Shown here piece after piece: positions 1 through 12,500 of a DNA stretch of 64,000 bases. Each line of letters opens with the position of its first letter. Within the stretch, counting starts at the first letter, position 1. The notes beneath the pieces are model-generated. The model did not search any database. It was not told the DNA's origin and saw only the letters and a program-made list of their open reading frames with translations. Position numbers and translations under genes: made by a program. This stretch comes from Cliona cf. orientalis (Eukaryota; Porifera; Demospongiae; Clionaida; Clionaidae), in the NCBI GenBank assembly GCA_963930775.1, contig OZ005700.1, positions 788,976 to 852,975 on the forward strand. Reading direction: 5' to 3'.

Positions 1-543
1 TTCGTGAAGAAAATTTTAAACTGTGATGGGTGAAAGGAAGTAAGTATACAACTAATGATCCATATAGCAATAGGGTAATATAAACACAGTATAAATTGTG
101 CAATATTATACATGTAGGTAATAGCTACCTTGAGGAATTTCACTCGATCAGCACTGTGTAGTTAATTGCATATATGCATAGTGGCAAGATGAGATATACA
201 AGGAGCAGGTAGGACTCTTAACATGCATCACTGTGAATGTGATGGCCAATACATAGAATAGTTGTTATTCTATTAAACTTATCGTGGTACACTGTAAGAG
301 GAAGTATGGGGACTTCAGTGTGGGTGCTAGAATGCCTGCATGTATCATCTACAACACACCATATAGAAACCAATAGAATAATGTTTTCACAGTGAAGTAT
401 TCAGTGCCATGGAATGCTAGGATAAACTTTGTGAGAGTACAGCTATAGATATGTGTACTCACATGAGTAAATGTACATATATATGATACGTGTGCAGGTA
501 TACTGTACATGTGGTAACAATGTCCTTATGTCAGGAGTTACGT
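1..543. other. Flanking AT-rich DNA, no gene seen
   Basis: This stretch lies downstream of the minus-strand SAMD3-like gene. I see no conserved reading frame, tRNA-like fold or clear terminal repeat. If the SAMD3-like gene and its head-to-head neighbour are one mobile unit, the left end of that unit would lie here or outside the window. I looked for matches to the 18785-19070 segment and found none by eye. Confidence 0.5.
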
Positions 544-3500
544 CTACTTTCTTTTCTTTTGTTCATGAAGTTGGGCCACTACAGAAGCTAGCCTAGGTTT
601 CCTGCCTGGAACAGGTTTGTTCAAAAATAGTGTTTCTAGCAGTTGGTAAAAGGTTGTACACAGGTGAGGATAGTGGAGGTTAAACGCATAAAAGGAACAA
701 AACAGTAGAATAATGGCCCCTGTTGCTGCCTTGCATACACACTTCTTTTCGATGACCAGGTACACCTCTTTGGCTTCCCCAAGTACAATCAGGCATGGTT
801 GTGGGGTTAGTACTGCCGAAGCAGCCTTCGCTATATTCATGCTTTCCTGTTATGGGTGAAAAACAAAGACGGTGATACGTGTACTTCAAAGTAAGTTAAG
901 ATCATATTTTTACTTCAACAAAGTTGACAATGTATCCATATTCTGGTTTTGTTCTCACTTCAGGTACCAGAAGATACAGAGTGCATGCTGCAATTAAGCT
1001 TCTGTATTCTGTATTAGTTGGTGTCAATTGACGTTAAACATTTTATTATACAAATTGACCCTATTACCGTTATTCGTAGAATCCTCAAAGTCAGACATTA
1101 GCATCCTAGCAGCTGTGTTATTCTCACTTTGTGCTAATTCAATGATCCGAGGAACTAGCTCATCCCATGTAGCATACATGTTTTCTGTCATCTCTTCTTC
1201 CTGAACTCGGTCCATCTCTCGAATAATCTAGTGTCATCATTATTGTTAACTATAGCAAAAGGAATCAATATCCTAAAGCTATAATTATATTATTACACAA
1301 TCACCAATGCATGTCACCTAAGGTACAATAATTGCAACATGCATTACTCAAATTATTTGTTCGGACAGTATTGCATTACCTCTTCTGGATAGGCTAATGC
1401 TGGAAAGGCTCCGAGAACATCATCAAGGGATTGCAGTTCACCTTGGAGTGACTGTCTTCTTCCAGCAAATGTCCTCTTCATGAGCTCCTTTGTTGTCTAT
1501 AGAATTAACAATTTATGTACAGGTTTGGGAACATTTAATATTAATCATACTTGTTTATTGGGTCTCAATTTTGTGCACTCATCATTTAGGAACTTGAGGT
1601 GCCTGTCGTGTGATGCCTGGTCCTCTCCAGTAGGCATATATGGTAGTGGTGGCAAGCTTGGCATTTTTGGCCTGGGGGGAGCTGATGTACTACCGGTACG
1701 TTTACTACTTGGATTTCCCCTTTTCTTGTCTTCAGGCTTACGAAAGTAAGCCATTCTGGATTTAAATCCAATCACCAAGTAATCCTACGAAAATTGATAT
1801 TAGTAATAGATAAACTATGGTTGCCCAGGATATACCGTTCATATACCACCCTGAGCTCGAGGGCGTAGCCCGAGAGCGAAGGTGGTATATGAACGGTGTA
1901 TCCTGGGCAAACATAGTTTATCTGTTTAATATCTTGACTGTGATTGGTTAGTGTAATCAGCAGACTGTTTACTTTTTCATGCTTGAAGAGTTGGAGTATA
2001 GTAGAGGTAGCTAGATTCTATCATAATGACAATCTGTACAATAGTTAGTCTATGAAGCTGGAACCCTCAGCTAGTGATTATATTATGTGTGGGAGCTACT
2101 GGCTATAGCTAGTGAAAAGCTAATAGCTACAACACAAACGTAGCATGCCAGTGCAACTGTGCTATTGGACTATTATCAGGGGTAGGGAGTTATAATGCCT
2201 GAGGGCTGGGGTATATGGGAGTTATATCATGGCTGTTACCTAGGATACAAGGCTAAGTCATGATATTAATGTAGTAATATTATATATACATGATATTGTA
2301 TGTATATGCACTTCAGTTTAATCAATAATTACTTACACATCCTCCACCTGTATCCAGAAATTTCCACTTCTTAATTACCTACTGCCCAACATGATTGTAC
2401 TCAACATCAGTGGGGTAGCTCTTGAATCGGAAAATGGAATTAGCGATTGCTGTGATGAACTTGCGTCTAGGATTTCCCACAAGGTGTTCCTCCTGTAAGC
2501 CCGCCATTATATCTGGACTAAAATTGATAGGTAACTCAAATGGACGAGGTAGAGCTGGTTCTTGCTTCCTCTTTGAAACAAACAGTGGCGCCTTCAGTGA
2601 AGCAACAGCAGATTCAGATTCAAGCTTGACCTGTAGTGTGAGGTGAATAATATTAATAGTGAAGTATTTTATTTCAATTTTACCTTTGGCTTCTTCGGCT
2701 TTGGAGGGGATAGCTCTGGAATAATTACCTATTAATAAGATAATCATCCAATGTGTAGTTAGAAATGGAAGAGGGTAATTGATCTAAAGGGTCTGCCTAG
2801 GAAATCCCTGTATTATAGTGCATGGGGTATGTGCGGGTGTGTAGGGCCCCCACCTATCCTACACATGCACATAATTATACCTACCCACGTGGGTGGATTG
2901 GTATAATTATGCATGTGCATGTGCATCAATCCCATTCTTTGCTCTTCATTCCCCAAACATTAACTATTTTGTATGTACTGCATTTCCTTCCTCTTCCTCT
3001 TCATCTCCATCCTTAACTTCCAGCTGCTATACAATGTCACATGTAAGTAAGGGTATAATATTATTATTTATATCCCTTTTACATACTTTTCTAGAATAAT
3101 TATTCTTAATATCGCACTGCTAAGTGTGCGATATTAACCCCCTTAGGGTGTACAGTGCGATATTAATTCCTTTAGGGTGTACTAGTACTGTATACTTGAT
3201 AATGAGGTAACAGTTAGGAATATAGGTGTAGGGAGGGAATAGGTGACCAAGAATGCAGCCAGCTGGCTGTGTGCATACACACCAACAGACCACACTGGTT
3301 TACACAGGTACAGGAAGCATACGCGCACTAATTGATACCACACAGGATACAATTTAGCAATCATTCAATTGATACTTGCCACGTGCCAAGAATTAGCTAG
3401 CCAGTTGGTACAGTGAACGGCGCTTCTCTCGATTGAGAAACTAAAAGGATGCCACTATTGTTGACCGAACTGACGCTGAACTATTATTGGCTAGTTATAC

Positions 3501-6500
3501 AGACAGATAGCTATTCAAAACACTCGTAGCTAGCTAGCTAGGCTACTCACAGTCAACACAGCGGCTAACCTCGCTCAGTCAGCGATTTCGAGTTGGATGG
3601 TTCTTTGTCTTGTCACTATCAAAGTTGAATTTGTTTCTATGGAGCGGCCTGTTTCCATGGAGAAGAGCCATTGTATGGGGTGCCAAATGTATCAAAAGTT
3701 TTCATTTTTACGACATATATATATCAGCACTATATATAATATTCCTGGCCATACATTTATATATTGTCTGTGGTATTTATTATATGTGAACGCATATTTA
3801 TATACCCCAACCCTTTATATAGAGTCGGCCAAACATTTGCAAACGTGCTTCTCATTATGCATATATCGCTGTACACTTATATTATGTGAGCAGCTTATAC
3901 TTAAATGACTGTGGATATGTATACACAGTCAAGAGTAAGAAATATTGCCATACATTAACACAGGCAGTTGAATCTTTATATACCTGTACCTACATTTATA
4001 ATATTATCTGTGTATATGCAAACTTTTGTCCACATTTATTAATGTAAGCGATCTATATAAACTACGCGTTATGTTTATTTCATCTGTATGGGCGTTTAGA
4101 TATGCACAATGACATTTAAACGCAATGCAACATTTATAAACATCACAGTACATTTATAAATCGGGTGCCGGGTACCAGCGGCGCAGCGCGAGACCCCGCC
4201 CCCGTGACTAGACTGGGGCTAGGGTACAAGGCTCGCGCGCGCTTAAACTGTCACGTGACCGCTCAATCTACCGTACGTACGTACAGGGGGTGCCTCGCTA
4301 TCGTGCTGGATCTGAGCTGCCTTGCAAGATGACCTCTCCAAACAACAGTCTGGTCGTGAATACGAGCGGAGTGCAAGCTCTTTCCAATGCCCTTGCCGTG
4401 GCACTGTATCAGGCTACTTCTGGCACCGGCAGCCCATCGGCACTAGCTACGAGCGGCGTTGCCAGCGCTTCGATTCCTCCGGCCCCAGCCCATGTCAACG
4501 TGGCTCAACAGACTCAGCCTAACACCTCTTCAAGTACGGATCCCTCCTCAACTCAACCTGCGTACGTGTATTGATTGAGTTATGATAATTCAATGCTTAC
4601 CTACGTTGTATGTAATTCCAATTAGTGCACCACACAATGATTGTACATAATAGCCCTCTCAGGGTAATGTCTGGTGTGCATAACATTACCATCCTATATA
4701 GGCGTCGTCCAAACGCAGCATTGGCCCTACCATCCATCTTTAGGCAGCGACAACGTGCTGCGTCTAATAAGAGTAAGCGCCCAAAAGTTGTCCAAACATG
4801 GGATCGAGATATTGTGTGCCTGCCAGAATGTCTATGCATTCGTGGAAGTATCAAGTATCCCCGAGGCAAGTACCGAGCACGGCTGGGAAATCTTGGACTG
4901 ATCGGTAAAATTCATTTGACATCAGACATGACTGTGGAGGAGGTGGCTGGTGAAGTCCGTTCAGTCTTTAAGAAGCCTATGTTTGAGAGAGCTGATTTTC
5001 CGTTTCAGTATCTTCAACCTATGGGTACGGGAAGCAGGTGCCTAACAATTCCAGCTGTGTCCTCTTCTTTTGCCTGGACCGCCAAGCAGGTTGCTCGGTT
5101 GGGCACCAGCACCGGCACTATTTATATCCTTGCCAAAGCTGATTTGGAGCTAGATGATGAAGAAGAGGTATTACATGTACCTATGACTAATACTCAGTAT
5201 GACCATTACCAACAATTTAATGTAGAGTGAAGAGTCCGATGATGAGGGGCAGAACTATAAAGGTATCGATGATGAAAGGTAATGTATATGTCTGTGCTAA
5301 TGGAATTTATGCATGTTGTACATATAGCGTCGTCCCCAGGCCACTCCTGATTTCTTTGCACACACACAGAGCTAGAGTGGCCTGGTAACAAGTCTGTATT
5401 AGGTGGGCTAGAGACCTGAAAGTAATCTCATTGTAATATCTACCATAGTGTCTCGGTTACATGTATGTGCTTAACCGTAACTCGTGATTTTGGCCCACAT
5501 GGGCACCTACCTAGGATATAACTTTCATACGTTTGTACAGAAGCTGCTACACTGACCCCTTAAAATGAGCGCTTACCCAGGACGCTATAGTATGTATATA
5601 CTAGAATGTGATATCCTAGTCCAAGTCCTATAGTCTTGTACCCAAGGGATCAAGAGATAGTGGCGTGTGTTAAATAGAATACAATATTCACTATTTTGCA
5701 TTCAGCTGTACATAATCCATTCACTACTTGGAAAGGAAAGGAACCCTTTGATGTGGTGTTTATTTATGTACTTTTTTATAAGGAGGACTTTGTGTGGGGC
5801 TACAAATATCCATAACACGCATATACATGGATCTGTTTCCTATAGACCTGAGCCTACTACCCCCAACCACAGTGCACGTGTACATGTATCAGTTGATGGT
5901 GATCACAGAACATCCCCTCCTGGTCACTCTATTAGTCACACCTATGGTTCACGTCAGTCAGATCACCGCTCTGAGGAGAGTGCATCTACCCATTATGAGT
6001 ATGTGTGTGTGTGTGTGTGTGTGTGCATGTGTGCATGTGTAAAGTGCAACTGGCGTGAACGTGTTAGACGCTACACATTATTACTTCATTCAATTACCTC
6101 TTCTGCGGTGTATATGTAGGGCCTATGTTGATCTTATCGATTTGACTAATGAACCACCAAGTGAGGGAGAATCCAGTGATTTAGATGATTTACCACTGAC
6201 TGAGGTCTCTCTTTCATCCACATATGACAAGTATGTTAGTGTATGTGTATACAGGAGCATATGAACCGCCAAAGATACTGGCTTTTGCCCCCTCCCTTGG
6301 ATTGATTTACCGTATTTCTTCTAAAAATTCGGCATGAAAATAATAATATTGCTTTAGCTTCGCCGAATTTTTAGAGGTTAATATTCAACGTTCTGTCAGC
6401 GTGCGCATTTCATTCCCGTTTGTAGCATACACGCATGACGACCTTTGCCGAAAAATTAGAGACTATATTCAATCATTCGGTAAAGGGTGCCGAATAATTA

Positions 6501-9500
6501 GAAGGGCCGAATTTTTAGAAGAAATACGGTAATGACTTTTCCTATCTTTAATGTGGGATCCCCCCTTGAAGTTGACAGTAGGCACTTACCCCCTCTTGAG
6601 GACTTACATGTAGCATACCACCCACTTTACTCGTATTTCAGAATCCAAACAACATCTTCAGTAGATACCATAAAGGTGAAGCACATTCTCCTGCAACATC
6701 AGGTGAAAGTGGTACGTGGTGAACATGAGGAAGACTTTCAGCCAATCCACATTCGCAGGAGCTCTATTTTTGAGGATGCTGTGAGGGCATTCAGCAAACC
6801 ATCCTTCGATTCTGCCAAAATGTTTAAGGTGCGATTCATTGGTGAATCTGCAGAGGATGAAGGTGGACCGAGACGAGAGTTCTTTCAGCGACTCATGAAA
6901 GCTGCTTTTCAGTCCCAGGCAATGTTCAGTGGTTGGCCATGTCACACTATTCCGGTTCATAACATCACTTCAATTACTAACAACCACTTCTTTTTGGTTG
7001 GAGTGATGATTGCCACAAGCCTCATCCAAGGTGGTCAAGCACCTGCTTGCTTTTCCCCTGCAATAGCTGACTACCTTGTATATAATGATGTCAGGTCTAA
7101 ACCCTGCATTGACGACATCCCTGATGCAGATGTTCGTGAGGCTATGAAGGAGGTATGTGTGCAATAGTCTCCTAAGAAGACGTCATTTTATGTTGGATGT
7201 GTGGGCATTAATACAAATTAACAAAAGTTAATGATGCGTTGTGTAAATTATATTATGCATGTACATACACATTATTACATGCTGCACTGGCATGTACATG
7301 TACATGCAGTGTTTCCCCCAGCATACCTGAATCAGGGTGGGCCACCCGGTTTGACTTTGGGCTAATTGGATAAACATCAAAGAAATGGGTGGAGTTTAAA
7401 GCCACAACTTAATTAAAAGCCTATGAATATCATTAAGCATCCGGTTTGGATTCTGTTCTGGGGGAATCCCTGTACATGTACATATACCTAGGAGACTACG
7501 TTATTAATTTAATAATAATGATAATATTATACTGGGGAGAATACTGTGTCTGTACATATACATACATTCTCTCTCTCCCTCCCCCCTCTCCCTCTCTCTC
7601 CTCTCTCTACATCTCTATGTAATTTGCAGATAGATGGGGCAACAACCACGGTTGAGCTACAGAGCTTAGTTAAGCTGGAAAGATTTGATTTCCGGTTCAA
7701 TTGTGGCTACACTAAGCCAGCTACAAATATTGTGATTGATGATAAAGATCCATTCATAAAAGCAATCTGGCTTCACTACACCTACTTTCTTCCGCATGCT
7801 GAGTTGCAGCAGCTACAGAAGGGATTTAGAGAGACATTGCAGATGGAACTTTTGGTGTGCCTGCATCCAGATGAAATTCGAGCCTTGCTTGTGGCGTCAT
7901 CTCTCTATGATGTCAAGGCTTCCTTCTTTCACGATCACTTTGTTGTTCAGTATTCTGAACAAGGCTCAAATGGACGAACTGCAGAAGAAGCAGTCATGCT
8001 CAACTGGGCGGAGTATATTAACGAGTGTGCTTCAGGTACAGATGATGTGGCTAGCATAGTATAGTCATAAGCGTGCACATGTGTATATCAGTGTATGTAT
8101 GTGTGTGCGCATGTGTATACCAGTGTGTATTTGTGAGTGCATGTTGTTCATGCATGTATACAGGTTTTGTGTTATGTGTGCTTTCCCCGCCATCCAAATC
8201 CATGCACACATACAGGAAATGGTCCTGTTAAGCTGGGTGATATTCTTGAGTTTGTGTCAGGAGCTTCTAAGATTCCACCCAGTGGATTTCCAAAAAATCC
8301 ATCAATCAAATTTTGTGATGATGATCGATTGCCCAAGGCATCTACGTGCGATGTGAGTATTACATTTCCACGGAAGCTAGGCTTGCTGCAGTTTGACCAA
8401 TTTAAAGAAATGTTAGACCTAAGCATTTTGGGATCTTGTGGATTTGGAAATGTTTGATCTAAACTTTTGCTCCCAATTCACTTGACTATTATATAAATAA
8501 AAAAAATCATCATTTCATTAATAACAACTTAGTGACTACTCAAATACACCATGTCAGTGTTTGATGTTTTCATGCATGATTCATTCATTTGAACAATCTA
8601 TACATCCTGATTGTAAGTGTTGACCAACAAGATGAATTATTTGTGTGTAAAACCGCCTTCCATTGTCAGTACATCGAAGCATGATGTTTATGGCTGACAA
8701 CTGTGCCATAAGAGCAGTACATGGATGATATGAATTTCGACTGACTTCTACTCTATCACCTGCCATTGACGCAACATCTACAGTCACAGAAGATAGCTGA
8801 ACATCACTTGGGTAATTACTAACTATGTAATTGATCCCTTCAAAAAATAGTTGGTGTGGTGTCATATTTCCCTCCGTAGATATAGCATGCTCATTCCAGC
8901 TGTCCTTAAATTCTGTCAGAGATTGGTTAATCCTGGGTAAATACACATAGTGAAGACAGTAGAGATCGAGCTCATTTAGGGGGTCAAGTGTGTGGTTATC
9001 TTCCAACTCCCTAAAAATCTGATAGTATACACTAGCCACACAACGAAACACATCACGCCATAATCTTTCTATTCGCTCGTTGTGGGTGGAAGATCCTGTA
9101 ATTACACTTGATAGGTCATTACTGTGGGTTGCTAACATAAAACGCCACACATCTACATTTTCTCCCCCATGGTCTGTACGAACGCTATTGGGAAGGCCAT
9201 ATGTTGACACACCCTCTTTGAAACCATCAAGTACTGTGGTAGCACGGTTATTATCAGAACATTTCAGAAAGGTAATTGTACGAGAGTAGCCATCAATAGC
9301 CGCATGTGTTACCAGTCGCCAACGTATAAGTTTGTGGTTACCATCGAGGTGCCACACTGAATTGGGATGGTCAGCTGAGTACACTCGGCGTTTAACAACA
9401 CTTGCTCTTCGTAATCGAGTATTTGCTTCATCCACTCGGTGGATTGACGCACGTAAATCTTGTCTCCTAACATTGATGTTGAGTCGGCGCAAGTGACCCT

Positions 9501-12500
9501 GCATCAAAACTTCACCATCATTAGGATGGTCACTTTTTATTGACCGCACAATTGAATCTAGGGTTGAATCAGATATCTGAGTACGATCATCTGGGGATAT
9601 CCCATTTTCTTCTAGTCTTCTATACAGAGTAGCTCGAGATATTTCTAAAATTGAGGCTATTTTGTTCCATTTGTAGTTTAAGGCACGCAGTGCCAGTATA
9701 TCTGTGATAGTAGCGTCCTTTCTTGGGCGACCTTGACATCTACAAAATAATTAATGTATAAAAGTATATAATCTGATCTCATTTTTAGGTATCTTCCTTG
9801 CAACATTGAAAGCAGGAAATATGTCAAATTTATAGTCAAGGACACACCAGCAGCTCAAAATATAATTTATGGTGTCATAAACAACTTCACTCTAACCATG
9901 CAGGCTAGGGGTGGAGTCTGCATGATACTCAGCCACCCCCAATATAATAAATTATTTTGTGTTAAATTATTAAGCTAATAAACTCTATAAGCTTACGGTT
10001 GAGTTGAGGAGGGATCCGCACTTGAAGAGGTGTTAGGCTGAGTCTGTTGAGCCACGTTGACATGGGCTGGGGCCGGAGGAATCGAAGCGCTGGCAACGCC
10101 GCTCGTAGCTAGTGCCGATGGGCTGCCGGTGCCAGAAGTAGCCTGATACAGTGCCACGGCAAGGGCGTTGGAAAGAGCTTGCACTCCGCTCGTATTCACG
10201 ACCAGACTGTTGTTTGGAGAGGTCATCTTGCAAGGCAGCTCAGATCCAGCACGATAGCGAGGCACCCCCTATACGTACGTACGCGTATACGGTAGATTGA
10301 GCGGTCACGTGACAGTTTAAGCGCGCGCGAGCCTTGCGCTAGTCTCGTCCCCAGACCCCAGGGGTGGGGTCTGGGGACGAGACTAGCCTTGCGCCTGCGC
10401 CTATACCCTAGTCTAGTCATGGGGGCGGGGTCTCGCGCTGCGCCGCTGGTACCCGGCACCCGATTTATAAATGTACTGTGATGTTTATAAATGTTGCATT
10501 GCGTTTAAATGTCATTGTGCATATCTAAACGCCCATACAGATGAAATAAACATAACGCGTAGTTTATATAGATCGCTTACATTAATAAATGTGGACAAAA
10601 GTTTGCATATACACAGGCAATATTATAAATGTAGGTACAGGTATATAAAGATTCAACTGCCTGTGTTAAGGTACCATTAAATTGCGTGGGCGTGAGGTGG
10701 GGGATATGACACCTAAACCACATCAAAGTCATTAGTGAGGTGCATGTTGTGTAACCACGCCCTTTTAATTGCACAGGTCTCAGGGGTGTGGCTGCTAGAG
10801 CCGGAAGTGTTCATTTAATATCCTCCATGGACCGGAAGCCGAGCCGGAAGGGAGGGGCCAGGCCACGCCCAAAACAGCCCCACCCTGTTCCCCAAGGACC
10901 ACCATTCTCAATCAAGTGCCTACTAACCACCGGATGTCCACCGGAAGCCCACAATCAATCCCAATTAAAACACACAGCTTCCTCAAGGCCAAAACACACA
11001 CAAACACTTGGAGGCCGTTCTGCCACACCGCCCACGCAAGAGCTCACCTCATTTCCTGTGTGGGCGGAGTAACAACACGTCATCGCAACCACATCCGCTT
11101 CAAACCATCGTCGGCTTCCGTCCAGCCGTACAGGCCCCTCGATCGCACCGCCGTACAGTGCCTCATTAACAGCCATGGCCTCACCTTTGACCTCCTGCCA
11201 CGCCCCCAAAGCCTCCTCGCGGGGTTCAAAGGTCACCACCGCTTCCGGGACACGCCCACCTATCGCCGAGACCAAGTCCCAGGCGCCGATGTCCAAGCAC
11301 TGGCCCGTGAAGCCACGCCCAATCGGAAGCAATAAAACCTGCATTAACGCACACGCACACACTCCACACAGTGCCAGGAACACGCCCACATGCTTAATTA
11401 GGCCTAATAAGCTTTTTTTTTTTTTTTTTTTTTTTAAGTCGTTGCGGTTAATAGTTAAGAAAGAATGCTTTGATCTTGCTTTGATGTGGGCAATTACCGG
11501 CCTTTTCTTCAGGGGCCACTTCCGGTCGCTAATTACACGCGCATAATCATCCCTGGCCGATTCTGGACACGCCCACCTTCGACCAAAAGCACTCGTATGG
11601 CCTCTTCGGCCACGCCCCTTCACGATTCGCTAATTGAATTAGCCATTCCTGACGCTCACGCCCACGCAATTAAATGGTACCTTAATGTATGGCAATATTT
11701 CTTACTCTTGACTGTGTATACATATCCACAGTCATTTAAGTATAAGCTGCTCACATAATATAAGTGTACAGCGATATATGCATAATGAGAAGCACGTTTG
11801 CAAATGTTTGGCCGACTCTATATAAAGGGTTGGGGTATATAAATATGCGTTCACATATAATAAATACCACAGACAATATATAAATGTATGGCCAGGAATA
11901 TTATATATAGTGCTGATATATATATGTCGTAAAAATGAAAACTTTTGATACATTTGGCACCCCATACCATTGACCAATCAGCGGTGAGATAAAACACTGC
12001 GGGGGCCACCGTTTACTTCCTCGGGATATAAATTAGTTATATCACGTGCACTCGGGATCTATGGCGACATATTGCACTCAGCCCTCGGGCGCAAAGCGCC
12101 CTCGGGCTTCGGTGCAATATATATATCGCATAGATCCCTCGCGCCCGTGATATAACTATTACTTGAATTTATTTACCATTTCAGTGTCATCTGACAGCTC
12201 GTGCTCACTCTCAGATGTAAAACTGTCAGAGTTTAAGTCCTATCACAGGGAGATATAATTGTAAGATCACTGCTAACGATAAGTGCTTGAACTGATGGGG
12301 TTGATTTTTACCCTGTATATGCTCAAAGGGTAGATATTGGTGGTTTTATTACTTACAGATAGGTTGGCTTCTTGTCCCATAGTAGACGTAGACGTAGACG
12401 ATGGGCCAGGGGGTGCACGCAAGCTTTTGTTTGAGTTGTTTTCCTATCAATTACATGATGTTGATTGTATGAACTGATTGCTATATATATAGATAGGTGC

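Larger units (their letters stand above)
9997..11966 (-). repeat. Right long terminal inverted repeat, enlarged by two insertions
   Basis: Reverse complement of the left arm, with the ATG of the shared first exon at 10226. Arm homology ends at 9997, which is also the last base of exon 1 before donor GTAAGC. The arm is longer than its partner because of a 1012-bp TTAA-flanked element (10670-11681) and a 48-bp hairpin (10339-10386), both absent from the left arm. In the exon I saw only about one base difference between arms (a Thr/Ala change). Confidence 0.85.
3668..11972. mobile_element. Autonomous two-gene DNA transposon (IS3EU-like), 8.3 kb with target duplication
   Basis: The element proper is 3674-11966. 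It begins TATGGGGTGCC and ends with the exact complement, and is flanked by CCATTG direct repeats (3668-3673 and 11967-11972), a 6-bp target-site duplication. Long inverted repeats (~0.9 kb) enclose two convergent genes: a plus-strand HECT E3 ligase (4329-8457) and a minus-strand rve-type DDE transposase (10226-8581). Both gene models are intact. The 6-bp duplication, TAT end and integrase-like transposase agree with what I recall of the Repbase IS3EU superfamily; I could not check this. Younger insertions inside it are a TTAA-flanked element, a 48-bp hairpin and two MITEs. It sits in intron 4 of the SAMD3-like gene. Confidence 0.85.

Noticed and set aside
3597..3908. 103-codon frame repeated at 11732-11977 as a gene
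   Set aside because: It is the outer part of the transposon terminal repeat read by chance, AT-rich, with no codon-like pattern.
10955..11623. 222-codon minus-strand frame as a real host gene
   Set aside because: It lies wholly inside a TTAA-flanked element, has no recognisable domain, includes a poly-Lys run from a poly-T tract, and the GC-rich DNA favours chance open frames.
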